From: Drosophila miranda
Taxonomy: Eukaryota > Arthropoda > Insecta > Diptera > Drosophilidae
Reading direction: 5' to 3'
DNA: 64,000 bases
Assembly (NCBI RefSeq): GCF_003369915.1
Contig: NC_046675.1
Coordinates: 3,224,001-3,288,000 of the forward strand
Below are positions 28,101 through 39,183 of this stretch, piece after piece (the stretch's first letter is position 1; every line of letters begins with the position of its first letter). Made by a program: the position numbers and the translations under genes. The notes below the pieces were generated by a model that was given only the letters and a program-made list of their open reading frames with translations, had not been told where the DNA came from and ran no database searches.

Positions 28101-31100
28101 GGCTGCGGTCCTAATCGGGTTCCCTAAATAGGTGCTAATGCCCAGGCCAGACGTATACGTACATTGGAAGTCGTTAACTTTTACAGCCGCTTTTATAACT
28201 TCTCAAGCTACGCTGTCCGTACAGCCGTACAGCCGTATAGCCGTATACCCGTAGAAAACACACATCTCCTATTCTCCTACTAGTTAGCATGCTGGTAAAA
28301 CTTTTTTGGCTGCGTGTTGGCAATTTATGCAACAGTTTGACAACATAAAAGTTTATTACATAACTTGTGCACTATATACTCCACTCCACCGTAGTCCGTA
28401 CCGTACGGAAATGTATGTGCGAGTGACAAAGTCAGACTGGGGTCAAACGAATGTTGGGAGATCGGATACGCGCCTGGGAGTCAGACATTATCCCCTCTCA
28501 AGCTCATAAAAATGAATCTCATGCTCGAATGACTGACCACTGGAGAGGGGGGTGGTGCTGAGGCAGATGTTTCAGCTACAAGTAAAACTGTAATTTGCAC
28601 ACATTTTGATTTTGATTTAGTTTTTCTTTTCCATTTGTGTGGGGGAGTGATGTGTCTGCTGTCTGTGGGCTTGCTTCCAATCTACGAGTACTCGTAAGTG
28701 GCGCTTATACGAAATTATGCATATCATCTTTATGGCTGGCAGCAATTTCGCACACAGATACGAGTAGAGGCACAGAAGTGGAGGAGTTTTGCATATACTA
28801 CAGATACTCGCAACGCACTGCATTTTACCGAAGCCTCAACTGTCATTGTAGTCTGGTGGCAGGGAGGAGTGGCTCTCTCCCGAGGTGGAGCCGAGTTTGA
28901 TTCCAATTTTATTCATATTTTATTTTATGCAGCAACGACACAATTTCCATGCGCTCAAATTGCAAAATGCACAATGTAAAGATTTATTTTCTGCTGACAA
29001 ACATAGCATCATTTGTGGGGTAATCGATGGATAAGAGCATTTTGCCAAAGCAGCAAAAGGACGGCTCCGGATAGACTCTGGTTCTGGTTCTGGCTCTGAC
29101 TTCGTGAATGCTGTTTGTCTGTCTGATTATGCATATAAGGATATATGGAGAGGAGTTGAAAGAGGACCTGAACTACGAGTAGCCATGAATAGGCTGGGGA
29201 ATTATTGCTTAGTTGACAGCCTCCCCGGGAGGGTCGGGGTCCCCACCCCCAATGGAAATGGTTGCAAATCAAGGGAAATTCTCTACGATCTGAGCTAATT
29301 TATTATCATTTTTATGACTAATGCTGGGGCTCACAAAACGGATAGAAATCGGACGGGGAAATGGATGGAAATGTATGTATGCAATGCATAACTCATAACT
29401 GGATTCTATGGATCCTTTGCTCTCCCCCTCCCTCTCTCTCTCTCTCTGTGTTTGCGTGTGTGTGTGTGTGTATCTGTGAGCCGTGCCATTCCCTTTTGTG
29501 CTTGATTAACGTCAACTGTTTATGGTTATTTATTTTTTGGGTCTGCTTTCTTTTGGGGAGCCCTTCCATGTTGTGCGGATTATTTCCGCCATGCGAAGGC
29601 GTAGGCGAATGCTGCTGGGCAGCAAACCAAGGAAATTACCTTGGAATACGAAAGAATGGATTTCTATTATGTATAAGCTAAGGCTGTAGGCCATTTACTG
29701 GCATATAGATATATATGTATGGAATGCGATGCTTCGAGAACAATATTGCTTTTAGCTTAGATAAGGCTGCGGCTTTAAGCCTCCAATTATTTGGAGGAAA
29801 AACATTTGAAATCATCTTAGGATTCAACTTTTGGCCAACCCAAAACCTACCGCCGACAATGCCCCAGCCAAAACTTTTCAATTAAACACAATGCCAATGT
29901 CTGGGGTCCGTGGCCATTGAAAATCACACTCAACTTGAAACAATTTGGATATATAAACTTTTCAAATAATTTATGCCGTTTTCCAAATACTTGCAAAGCG
30001 CAAAGTTTCAGAATAAACAATAAAATTCATTGGGAAATGGAAATGTCTGGGGAGGCGGTGGGAGGTAACGAAAATTTGCGATTAGCCAAGCAGATGACAT
30101 AAAAAGTAAAGCCAAAGTTAAAGAAGAGAAGAGAAAAGAACGAAGGGGAAATAAAAGGACATCAAAGTGAAATTTATGCAGAAAGAAAACTCGAGCTGAA
30201 GCTGTAAATTGCTTGAAATTGTTCTCTTTTCTGTTTTTGGTATGGCTCACACGCACTCAACATCAACACGAAAACAAACACATGCTCTCGTAATCGTATC
30301 TATAAGGACGAAGGGACACATGTGGATTTGGTTTTTCGGCAACTGTTTAAAATTCTGCGTATGTGGTGGTGCCTTGGCCAAAATTTGAAATGCCTTTTTC
30401 TTTTTTAATTTTGCTTTCTTTCTATGGAAACTTTTGCGATTCGCAATAACTTTGCTTGAAGGCCGCTCGTTCTTCAGGGTTTTTTGGGTGGATGGGTGCT
30501 CGGATGGTTGGTCAGATGGGTGTGTGGGTGCATTTAACGGCTGCCAACACAAACACACACTTTGCCATTTATACATACATCAGACTATTAGCACATACAC
30601 ACGCATAGAAAGAGAGAGAGAGAGTGAGAGAGAGAGGGTCGGTTTGGGTCGGGACTCAACAATGGCCACGCACAAGAGAAATGGGGAGAGCATAGGAAAA
30701 GGGAAAGGAAGCGAGAGAAATAAAACCAAAATGCCAAACAAAACAAATACAAAAAACCAAGCCACAAAAAAGAAAAAAAAAATATATACAACGAAAGCGG
30801 AAGAAGAAAAACAAGTTAAAGCGCCGTAGATGACTTTACGACTAAAAGATACCCGGCACTTGGTGGATTACGAAGGCGGTCCGGGGAAATAAGTAAACAA
30901 GAACTGAAACATTGATCCGTTCGCAATGATAAGGGATGAAGGGGTTCAATTCAGTTCTTCAAATCTGGTTGGTTTTTATTGATTTTCTTGATCTTAATTT
31001 GGTTACGTTACTCCTCTCTCTTAAGCATAGTCTCCAATATTCAAATGCATTTAAGGACTTTAAATCATAGCTGTAAAGTAGTGGTTTCTTCATTCCGATC

Positions 31101-32513
31101 GGTATGATTTCTAAGGGATGGGTCTTTAACAATAAACTGATCCATCAACTTCTTTTTATTTTTTCGAATGTAATCAGAGTCCCATTACTTTTTTTAGATT
31201 TTAGGTTTTCTTTATATTCTGTTGCTGTCTAGCTCTTCTAGCTAAAAATTAGTCCTAGCTTATTTCATACATCCCCGCGAATATAATATACCCTTGTCCA
31301 GGAGGAGTATAGGGGGTAAAAAAAGAACTAGTCCAAACCGAAAAAAGGAGCCAGCGAGTGGAAAAAAAGCGCAAAGCGCCAGGCAAATAATATGTAGAAA
31401 ATGGTATGAAAATGGAAGGAAAAACAAAGCGACGACGACGGGGACGGGGACGACGACGACGTTGCGTCTGTGACTAACAACCATTGATGAGGAGGTGGAT
31501 GGGCTGTGGGAAGATGTGTTCTGTGTGGGCTGTTCGGAGAAATAGTTGGGAATAGGATGGGGTGCGTGCTGGCAGACAAACTGAAAGCAGCTTAGGGCTT
31601 ACTTCATAGTTTACGCGCAGCCAAACGACAACAAGACTGCCAAATGCTATTGATTTTCCTTGTTGTTCTGGGTCTTGGGTCTTCTACTCTACATGGCTGG
31701 CCACCTTCCATCCCATTCCATCCCATCGCAACCCAGTCCATCCGGGATCTCGGATCGGCTTAGATATCCGATGCTTTACTGAGTCTCCGAAGGCAGGTGC
31801 GTGCTAAAGACCAGAACGGAGCGGAGCCATGGATAGCAGTGAGCATTGAGCAAGCTCCTCGATGGCGACCTGGCAACGACTACAAACTACTACAAATCGG
31901 ATTTGCGTGAGTAATTGGCACGTTGGAATTTTTTCGGGGCTAGAAAAGCGTATTGGGGATGCAAAAAAAAGCAACGAAAAAAACAACAAGGAAGTTGGTG
32001 TGAAACCTCAGCAACGACGAAGCCCAGAAGACCTGGAAAACGAAACAAAAAACAAGTTGGCCAGCAAATAAAAGCGCAATTGCGTTATATCGTGCGAGTA
32101 TTACAGACACACACTCTCTCTCTCTCTCAGGGGCCCTTGGAGGGTTGGCAAGTGTCAGCAGTCAGCTTAAAATGTATTAAGTAAGAGACAGACAGGAGGA
32201 CGGCAACCTGGGACCGAGACGGGGTCTGGTACAGGGATTGGGATTGGGATAGGGATAGGGACTGGGACAGACACAGAAACAGAGAGACGGAGAGACAGGG
32301 GAGGAGACGACGACGACAACGACAGTCAATGAGACTGCTTCTGCTGCTTCTTGTACTGTGAAGCCATTTGGGACTTACCTCATCGATAAACTCAAAATCA
32401 CCGCCCGTTTCGCCGACATACTTCTTCTTTTTGGCCTCAGAGCTGCCAATCAGGCTGGATGAAATCAACACCAATGCCAGACAAGCGCTGGCAATCAGCG
32501 GCGAATGCTTCAT
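4174..32513 (-). CDS. Cow: Cow (Carrier of Wingless), testican/SPOCK-like secreted proteoglycan, 5' part only
   Basis: Four minus-strand exons join in phase: 32513-32379 (45 codons, donor GTAAGT), 5052-4989, 4782-4680 and 4554-4174, giving about 227 residues. Exon 1 encodes a signal peptide (MKHSPLIASACLALVLISSS, then a cut near SSEA) and a basic KKKK stretch. Exons 2-3 encode HKRWIHDPSSDLCRPLNCKK and a CxxC-type testican N-terminal module ending CVSKKELHKNR. Exon 4 is acidic (DDEDNSNDSS, EESDDEDKS) with an uninterrupted run of about 17 glutamines. In flies this family is an extracellular heparan-sulfate protein that carries Wingless. The Kazal, calcium-binding and thyroglobulin exons are not found and are presumed left of the window. 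Exon 4 ends in a strong donor (GA|GTGAGT); if unspliced, the frame hits TGA at once. Gene identity rests on the testican-like cysteines and remembered similarity to the fly protein. Confidence 0.85.
7551..7593. repeat. nine-base tandem repeat (GTGGGGNNC type)
   Basis: Four full units (GTGGGGCTC, GTGGGGTTC, GTGGGGTCC, GTGGGGACC) and a partial fifth beginning ATGGGGA. Confidence 0.85.
10677..10703. repeat. GA dinucleotide microsatellite
   Basis: Thirteen AG units inside the Cow intron; such tracts can bind GAGA factor. Confidence 0.95.
15600..15640 (+). promoter_or_regulatory. candidate core promoter of aminoacylase copy A
   Basis: A TATTTAAA box starts at 15600, with an ACAGTC initiator-like site about 30 nt downstream. 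A GATA site (AGATAAG) lies just upstream at 15558. The predicted transcript would splice at GTGCGT (15656) to the acceptor at 15750, just before the ATG. Confidence 0.4.
15762..17170 (+). CDS. aminoacylase-1 (N-acyl-L-amino-acid amidohydrolase, M20 family), copy A
   Basis: Coding exons 15762-15852, 15940-16431, 16485-16902 and 16966-17170 join in phase to 401 residues, the usual length for cytosolic aminoacylase-1. The enzyme hydrolyses N-acyl-L-amino acids to the free amino acid and a carboxylate, using two zinc ions. The zinc and catalytic motifs are intact: SHTDVVPVF (His and Asp), RGSQDMKCVG (bridging Asp), VPDEEVGG (general-base Glu and metal Glu), SFDEGISSEDE, and LLHDHDEF near the C terminus (metal His). 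The dimerisation/lid segment starts with SGTAGHGSLLLPNTAGEKLN. It is the first of three tandem paralogues nested head-to-tail in the Cow intron. A 5' UTR intron is likely (donor GTGCGT at 15656, acceptor at 15750). An AATAAA at 17305 lies downstream. Which D. melanogaster paralogue it matches cannot be decided by eye. Confidence 0.95.
17305..17310 (+). terminator. poly(A) signal of aminoacylase copy A
   Basis: AATAAA 135 nt after the stop codon. The promoter of copy B follows within about 200 nt. Confidence 0.55.
17493..17542 (+). promoter_or_regulatory. cluster of four GATA sites upstream of aminoacylase copy B
   Basis: CTTATC, a second TTATC, CTTATCAG and CTGATAAG occur within 50 nt, between the 3' end of copy A and the ATG of copy B. 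These match the WGATAR consensus of GATA factors (Serpent, GATAe in flies). Looser copies occur upstream of copy A (15558) and copy C (19141, 19156, 19193). Confidence 0.55.
17637..19017 (+). CDS. aminoacylase-1 (M20 family), copy B
   Basis: Exons 17637-17727, 17785-18276, 18337-18754 and 18813-19017 have exactly the exon lengths of copy A and give 401 residues. The active-site motifs are intact: SHMDVVPVF, RGSQDMKSVG, VPDEEIGG, SLDEGISSEDE and LLHNHDEY. The third donor is a weaker GTGCGT. The ATG begins the family-typical MSVKQWENDEEI, matching MSATQWENNEEI of copy A. Four GATA-type sites lie 95-145 nt upstream of the ATG, suggesting a GATA-factor-driven gut, fat-body or renal promoter (inference). 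The spacer to copy A is about 470 nt, so the promoter must be compact. It probably acts in the cytosol in turnover of N-acetylated amino acids. Confidence 0.95.
19261..19267 (+). promoter_or_regulatory. TATA box of aminoacylase copy C
   Basis: TATAAAA preceded by CTT, 84 nt upstream of the ATG, which implies a short 5' leader starting near 19290. Confidence 0.55.
19345..20724 (+). CDS. aminoacylase-1 (M20 family), copy C
   Basis: Exons 19345-19435, 19492-19983, 20043-20460 and 20520-20724 again give 91/492/418/205 nt and 401 residues. Catalytic motifs are kept (SHTDVVPVF, RGTQDMKCVG, VPDEEIGG, IHDNDEF). This is visibly the most divergent copy: ATSETDTYHLFYAERLRW replaces the ISSEDETY...AERTLW of A and B, TSGHGS replaces TAGHGS, and the C-terminal exon reads LKVHPIVCPGATD. 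These changes fall around the acyl pocket and hinge, so substrate preference may differ (inference). A TATA box lies 84 nt upstream of the ATG, and an AATAAA at 20761 closes the gene. Confidence 0.95.
20761..20766 (+). terminator. poly(A) signal of aminoacylase copy C
   Basis: AATAAA 37 nt after the stop codon, with a second AATAAA 18 nt further on. Confidence 0.55.
22167..22190. repeat. TG dinucleotide microsatellite
   Basis: Twelve uninterrupted TG units. Confidence 0.95.
25412..25433. repeat. CA dinucleotide microsatellite
   Basis: Eleven uninterrupted CA units. Confidence 0.95.
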
Positions 32514-34323
32514 GGCTGATAAACGGCGCACAGGAACAGGAGATGCTCGAGGAAGTGCTTTAAATGATTCGCCTTGTTGACGGGTTCCGCTCTTCCTGAA
32601 TCACGAGCGTGCCTCAATCACAGGCAATGTTAAATGCTAGAATTCTGTGGTGTCCGGTGGAAAACTACCGCCGCGGACACTTTACGCACACACGCACACA
32701 ACAGGCGACACACGACACGCACACAGAATCGCACACAGAAAACTAACGATGAATGACAATGAGTTCTGGTTGAGCTCTGCAATCGGAGGCGCCTCTGACG
32801 ATGCAGTGGAGCCGAGACACGAGGAACGCTCTAGAAGTACAACTGAAGGCGACGCGGCCGAAACGTAAACTGAGCGACTGGCTGCTGGTCTTCCCACTGG
32901 CTGCCACAGCCAACAGCGTTGGAATTTTGCGACAGACGGGTATAAGCCTAAGAGAGCGGCAGGATGTCTTAAGAGAGCGATTGGAACGGCCTTAGGGTTG
33001 TCAGCATTTGGGGGGTTTTCAGCCATTTTATATACATTTGAAATCCGAATAACAAGAGTGGTTTTCTTCAGTTAAATCGATGGTCGATATAGGATAGACT
33101 ATGATGAAAATTTTTACTCTAGATGAATTAGGAATACGATGTAATTCTCACAGTGTACTGCACTGCGTATGCGCAATGCGAGTACGGCTCTCTCGCGCTT
33201 AGCATTTCACCACTCTTCAACGCCCTCTCCCCTCCGCCCATTCCCGTTGGAGCAACAACTGCCGAAGCACTTCCAGACCGCCACCACCAACAAAAACAGA
33301 CAGCAATGGGTGCAAATACCAGCGAACAGCACTCATCCAAAATCGATTTTCCGGACTCTGGACGCTCTTTCCTCTCCGGATTCCGTAGGAGAGGCTCAAC
33401 AGCCGCCCAGCGCTCTCTTAGACGATAATTGCTGGGGCCAAGGCAGGCGACGGGTCGTGAACCTGCCACTGGCGCCTAATGCGACCCTACATCCCAAATG
33501 GACTTGAGTTTTTGTTGCTTGACTGCTGGCTGCTGGCTGCCACTGTCGCTGGCGCTGGCTTTTGATTTTTATGTATTGGCGCTTGGCACACTTGGACCGC
33601 GTTGGCTGCTGTTGGCCGGGAAACCCCGAAACCATTTAACGCGTCAGCATCAGCGCGCCTCACAGGCTGGCCAAAGCTAGCCCCCTAGTCGTCGCGCACT
33701 CAGAGTCCCAGGCACGTTGTCCCGGACCCGGACACGGACCAGGACTCGGGCCCAGTGTTGGTCCCGTTTTTGTTCATGTTCTTGTTCTCGTTCGCGTACT
33801 CGGACCCGTAGGCTCTGTCAGTTTTAAATTAATAGCCACGCACACACCCCGGACACACACACACAATGGCTCCGCTTCGTCCTGGGGTGTGTGTATGAGA
33901 GTCTGCCTACTTTAGTCGCATTCGTTCCTCTGACGCTGCGGCTGCTGCTCCTCTATTATAATGGCATCATTGACTTGTGCTTTGATGGCCGCTTTGGCCC
34001 GGACAGGGCTTTGCTGGCCGTCCGCCCCTCTCGTGTGTGTTTGTGTGTGTCCCACAATCCGCCTCCACTCGACACTCCACTCGTTCTTGTATGCCCGGCT
34101 GGCGCCGCTTGCTGCCTTTTTTGAATATTCAACTCACACTTGTGACTGCTGCTGCTGCTGCTGTTGCTGGTGGGCTTCAGCTCCGCCTCTTTGCACTCTG
34201 GGGCTCGTAACTCGACAAAGTTTGCTGCTTTTAGGGGCCGGGGGGGCCTTAAACTCAGAGCCTCACTCTGCTGCTGGGCGACTGGTCACAGTTGCAGCTG
34301 CCTCTTCTTGTAAAACTTGACAT
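32514..34323. other. intergenic region between the Rassf 3' end and the Cow start codon
   Basis: No coding exon seen. It probably contains the Cow leader and promoter. Features are simple repeats (CACACG near 32690), GGAC-rich tandem repeats near 33720-33760 and a CTG run near 34150. Confidence 0.5.
33027..33035 (-). promoter_or_regulatory. Cow: candidate TATA box for Cow
   Basis: On the minus strand this reads TATATAAAA, about 515 nt upstream of the Cow ATG, with nothing else promoter-like between. A start near 33000 would give a leader of about 490 nt. Weak, unsupported by transcript data. Confidence 0.3.
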
Positions 34324-34329
34324 TTTATT
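34324..34329 (-). terminator. Rassf: poly(A) signal of Rassf
   Basis: AATAAA on the minus strand, about 730 nt past the Rassf stop codon. No earlier canonical signal was noted between it and the stop. Confidence 0.5.
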
Positions 34330-35061
34330 GGATTTCAAAATGATTTTCAATCAACAAGTCCATGTTATGCAATATGTAGTATATATATAGTTATTGTTAT
34401 TGTTTCGCAAGCATTGCAAGAGGAAATCAAATTGATTTTTACACATTTGTTCAATGGCTTGTTAAAAGGGCTTAAAGGGGATTTCCTACCAGTTCCTACC
34501 AGGGGGGAAGGGGCGGGTTACCTTTGCCTTATGCCATACACATGTATTCGGCTTAATGGATAAACTTTAAACAATAGATATACATGACACACCGATTGTA
34601 CGAGTAACGTGACCCCAAACGCACACACACATTTTGATTATCATCAACAGAATGAACAAAACTATTCGCATGGTAATGTGGTACATGGATTAATAATTAT
34701 TTTTTGGTTAGTTACAAGTCTTAAACGCTTTCTAAACAAAATGGAAATGCCTGGATCGTAATTGTTAGTTTCGGCTGGGAAGAAACGACTGTAATTATAG
34801 GGATTTCTGCGACCTGCAGCAGCTGCTTTGCTTTTCTGTTTGTTGTTTTTTGATTTTTGTTCACTGGGGCGCCTAATGTTGCTAATTCGTAATTTGTTCT
34901 AAATGCTACATAAAAATATATATATGGTTTTTTTGTTTCTTTTGTTTTTGTATAAAAAGTGAATACTTTTGGCTTAGCTGCTGGCGACGCCTATTTTTTG
35001 GCCGAATTGATATTTATGGCTATTCAAAAACTTCTACTACTTTTCGAGATTCCTTTTGCGC

Positions 35062-38000
35062 TTACAAATGCACTTTTAGAGATTCCATGCGGCTCACAAT
35101 GCGGCGACGCAGCTCGGCGTATCTACGAAAAGGGAATATTATATTGCATATTTTATATTTTATGATATTTTACAATGTGAAACCCACCTCTCCTTTATTT
35201 TGGCCACCTCGCGATCCACTTCCTGTTCGTAACGCTCCAGAATGGCACGACATTCGGGCAACGATAGATTTAAAAATTGAGCAACTTCATTACTAAATCG
35301 GATCAAAGAGAATTCCTTAGTTACGAATGGATACACATCGTTTCATGGGGGTCTCCGAAGACCTACCTGATTTCATCAGTTTTACGAGTATCCACCAAAA
35401 ACAAACGAGCCACATCCTCGTGCGGTCCCAGGGTGACGCGCGTCACCAAGGGATATTCTTCGTCCTTGAGCCGCTTCTGCTCCCCGTTGTCGCGCATTAT
35501 AAAGAGCGAAAAGTTCTCCGGGGCCATATCCACCTTATACTTTTCGAGCACCAAATTGATGACCTCGGGGGTGGTGACCATCGACGAGACCCACACAGAC
35601 ATCTGAGAGCCATAGGGCGGAGTGAAGAAAGACGTCTCCCGATTGTAGTAATGGCCATTGATGGAGCATCGACGTTTCAGTTTGGTACGAGATCTGCGAC
35701 ATTGGAAATGGCTAACATAATTTCACTGTTCAAGATGTGGAGGCTTCTTTGACTTACCGCCGATTGCCACTGCGTCGTTTGATGGCTGCGGCACCAGTGC
35801 GCGGCGGTCTCCGCAGAACCACTCCATCCTCGGTAACATGCAAGCCAGACGTGCCAATTGAATCCCCTCCAGCACCTGCTGCCCCATCGCTGGCCGTATA
35901 GAGCTCCTCTGTTTGAGTCAGTTCATCACCGGCAGCAGCTCCGCTTGTAATGGACGGAGCATCGGCGCGGCTCGACTCTCCCTCGCTGCCGCAGCCGCCG
36001 CCGCCGGCAGCAGCATTCTCTTTGGGATAGCAGTCCATTTGGATTTTAATGAAACGGGAAGGCACATCACTGCGTCTTATGGTGGCCAGACGCTGCGGAC
36101 GAAGCGTGTTGTCATCGTCGTCATCGCTGTCCGAGTACACAAAGCAACTGGGTCCCGATTTGGATCGATTTATTCCCTTTTCGAAGAGCTGTCGACCCTG
36201 CTGATATGGCTTCCTCTGCTCCTTGCTGGGCACCGTTGATGCTGACGCCGATCCGCTCTTTTGCAAGGCGTACTGCCGCTGCGCAGACCGTGGAGAGCCT
36301 ACGCTGCTGCGCAAGTTCATGGTATCATTAATGAGCGATGGATCAATGTGGGAGCGAAGGGCATGCTCGCAGTTGAAGCTCTTGCTCATCACCGAGTTCT
36401 CGCCGTAAAGCTTAAGGGAGTCGTGTATCCGAGAGGGATCTATCGGCTGATTGCGCTTTAGTGTCCCATCGTTTGGTTCCTTGAAGGAGTTCGTCCCATT
36501 GACATAGTCTTGATGTACGCTACGCTTGAAGTCCTCAAAATCCATCGGTTTCAAAGTAGCATCGTCAGCGGTCTCGTAGTTGTCCAGCGTCGTGGCAGTG
36601 GTGCTCACTGTAGTTGTGTTTTGGGTGGTTGTGTTGGTCGTGAACGAGTCCGTGGCGGTCATAAAGTTGTCTGTTGTGCTGCTGCTGTTGTTGTTGCTGG
36701 TGGTGGCCGATGGCGTGGAGCTTGAGTCTGTGGTGGTCGTAGTGCTGTCAGTGGATGTTTTGCTGGGGGAGCTGTCGCTGGAGGATTGCGATGAAGGCAG
36801 CTTCACCGGCATCGTTTCATAGATCTTATCCTTGTGATTGTGGCGTCTTTCAACCTGAAGCAGATCGTCAATATCATCCCAGTCGAGTTTCTCCAGATTG
36901 TCCAGTTTGGACGGCAGCGTGCTTGACACACAACTGGTGCTGGCCGTCGCACCCTCCACCAGAGTGCCTGAAGAGTCCGTTGTGGTTGTGTCCTCGTCGT
37001 CGTTTGAGACCTTTCCATTTGTGACCTCTTTGCTGTTTCCGGTTGTATTGGCAGAGGCATCTTCGGGTGTTGTTGGCAGTTCGGATATTTCGTTCAAGCT
37101 GCAAGAGTCGAAGGTCATGCTCTCCGACAGCGACACATCGGTGGAGAGCGCATCTACCTCGCCGGTTGTGGTTGTGGGCGGAGCCAGCGATTCGCTAGCC
37201 TCGTTCTCCTTGTCTGAACTGCTGTCCTGTGGGTGCGAAATGCGATTAAACGGGATGATTACTGCTTTAGAATCTAGTTATTCTTACATCCGCTTTGGAG
37301 GTGCGACAGGAGTTCCTCTTGCGCACAACAAATGTGCGCTGATCATCGTCTTCCTTGAGGTGGATAACTCCTTGCACTCCCCAATAGACGCGCAGCGCAC
37401 CCTCCAGTATCAAACGGTTATTGACCTCGCGGCTACGTATCTCCAGGCTTTTATTGTCGTAGAATTGATTGTAGAGCTGCGAATGAATCATATCTCGGTT
37501 AGCGTGCAAGGATTGAGTGGATTCGATTGGTGGCACACCTTCAGCTTCGACTCAAAGTGATCGCGCGGCAGTGTGGGTCCATTCGGTTGCGCGCCAGTTG
37601 ATTTCTGGGCCCCCTTGATGCCGTAGCTCTTGTGTGACTCAACCCTCGTGCCGTGACCAAAGAGTTGCGGTCCGAACAGGGCGCCATAACAGGGCACATG
37701 ACAATAAGGCACACCTTTGTGCTAAGAAGGGATTCAAAAATGGATGGAGATTCGTTAAGATATTACGACCTGCAATCAATCAACCTGATGCAGTATTTAC
37801 CTCCGCATGCTGGCCGGGGTTCAGCCGCTTGCCGCACTCCTCGCAGCGCAAACATTCTGGATGCCAATCATAGCCGAGCGACTGTTTACGTTCCGCTGTG
37901 ATGCGAGGCAACAAAAACGATTATAAATAATTTAAATGTTATTTACAAAAGGCAAGTGTCTTTCTGTGTTCGTGTGCGTGTGCGTGTTCGTGTGCGTGTG

Positions 38001-38062
38001 CGGGGGTGTATATGTATATTACCGAAGAAAACGGGTTTGCCGCACTTGTGGCACTTCCACAT
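35062..38062 (-). CDS. Rassf: Rassf, Ras-association-family scaffold with LIM, RA and SARAH domains
   Basis: Eight coding exons join in phase: 38062-38023, 37895-37801, 37721-37539, 37476-37288, 37226-35758, 35693-35367, 35292-35188 and 35122-35062, giving 822 residues. Residues 1-62 form a LIM zinc module ([25 protein letters not shown]). The middle (about 190-650) is Ser/Thr/Asn-rich low-complexity sequence, largely in one 1469-nt exon. The Ras-association domain is at about 688-762 ([20 protein letters not shown] to RLFLVDT). The C-terminal SARAH coiled helix (about 768-820) carries [20 protein letters not shown]. In flies Rassf competes with Salvador for Hippo kinase through SARAH and so restrains Hippo growth signalling. 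The start is the ATG immediately before the LIM cysteines. The gene is complete, lies just upstream of Cow on the same strand and diverges from CenB1A. Confidence 0.95.
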
Positions 38063-38537
38063 TCCGGCGCTGCTGCTGTCTCAGCTGTGCCCGGGACGCC
38101 ACCAATTGGTCAAGGCAGGTCAAAGCTTCCTGGGGACGGGGACTGGGATACTATACTGGATTTGGATCTGGATGGGCGTGTATGTGACGTTTCAGCTTTG
38201 TCTCTGGCGATTTTATTCCGCAGTCGTGGGCCGTGTGACGTAAAGATAATACTACAGCCACGAGATTTATGCAAATGAATAAAGTTGAAGCGAACACGAA
38301 ACGCAAATAGAACGCAAGACAAAGGGTAAACACATGAAGGGAACCGAAGAGAACGAGAATTTCTGCGCTCACTGGGCCATTGGAGTGGCTAAGTGTATGA
38401 TGTGCATGGTTTTATAAATGAAACTGGCACTGGACACATTCAAACGGCAGGAAATATGCATGTGCAGGGAATATAAATGCTTTTTTCAATGGATAATTGC
38501 ACCAAAACAGCACCAGAAGCACCAGACTTATTGATAA

Positions 38538-38615
38538 AATATACCGTCCGACCCTCAGAAATATACCAAAATATACCGTCTCATTTTTTAAATATACCGT
38601 AAATATATTGACGAA
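38538..38615 (+). repeat. AAATATACC array, copy 1
   Basis: Several AAATATACC(G/A) units follow CCCTCAG, interrupted by GTCTCATTTTT. The same arrangement recurs at 47061-47175 and 49084-49190, always in the same orientation and upstream of a minus-strand gene. Confidence 0.7.
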
Positions 38616-38640
38616 TTCTAGTTTTTTTATACATATGTAT

Positions 38641-39183
38641 CGTTTTTAATCTTCCGTCGAATATTACTAGCTGTATAGAACCTTCAGCCCTGCCCACATA
38701 ATTTTATCCGATTAACGAATCAATTTTCTTCTTGAATGACTTGTTTTAAATACTTGATTTATTTTCTTTGATTCTTTTTGCCACAATTTTGGGTGTCTCA
38801 ACAACACATATCGTCACGTATGATGAAAAAACGAGCTAAGCCCACTTAAGCCCCCTCTATTTAAATAGTTCAACTACTTGAGGTAATTGGCAGAAAATAT
38901 TAAAAATTTTAAATTCTTCTTGTAGATTCATGCCATCTTTCTTCTGTCACCTGAACTGCGCTAAAATGATCAAATTTTCATTATTTTCGGTGGAAAATTA
39001 AAATACCCCCTTGGCTTATAATAGGTTAATGGTTCTCCGTCCAGGATTGGAAAGCATATTGCTCAATTTTGATATTCCGTGGAATATTACTAGCTAAATA
39101 GATCTCTCAGCCCTGACCACATAATTTTATCCAATTATTGAACCCGTTTTCTATGTGACTGGTTTATTTTAAATACTTGCAAT
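38641..39183 (+). repeat. duplicated AT-rich block (38641-38765 and 39057-39183)
   Basis: Two imperfect direct copies about 415 nt apart share TTCCGT(C/G)GAATATTACTAGCT, then CAGCCCTG, then CCACATAATTTTATCC, then TTTTAAATACTTG. A shorter relative (TTCCGTCGAATAATGCT) occurs near 47210, directly after an AAATATACC array there, so the two pieces belong to one dispersed element of unknown class. Confidence 0.65.

Larger units (their letters stand above)
5053..32378 (-). other. 27.3-kb first coding intron of Cow
   Basis: This intron lies between the signal-peptide exon and the second coding exon of Cow, with GT and AG borders in phase 0. It hosts three complete aminoacylase genes on the opposite strand (15.6-20.8 kb). 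The flanks 5.1-15.5 kb and 20.9-32.3 kb hold only short spurious open frames, microsatellites and conserved-looking AT-rich blocks; I see no other exon. Long first introns of fly developmental signalling genes commonly hold enhancers, which is the likeliest function of the remainder, but no particular enhancer can be named from sequence. Confidence 0.8.
20725..32378. other. non-coding intronic DNA, distal part of the Cow intron
   Basis: No supported exon on either strand. The region is rich in CT/GT/CA microsatellites (22167-22190, 25412-25433, around 29430-29470, around 30610) and tandem hexamers such as AATAGG/AATAGA near 23605-23635. The 250-codon frame at 23181-23933 is low-complexity and lacks any recognisable domain. 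Confidence 0.5.

Noticed and set aside
28215..28255. GCCGTACAGCCGTATA tandem units, considered as a CRISPR-like or regulatory array
   Set aside because: Only a few contiguous 9-10-nt units without spacers; ordinary minisatellite slippage in an intron.
32682..33026. 114-codon minus-strand frame upstream of Cow
   Set aside because: Its ATG lies at the candidate TATA box itself, so it would not be in the transcript start-to-end, and its content is low-complexity.
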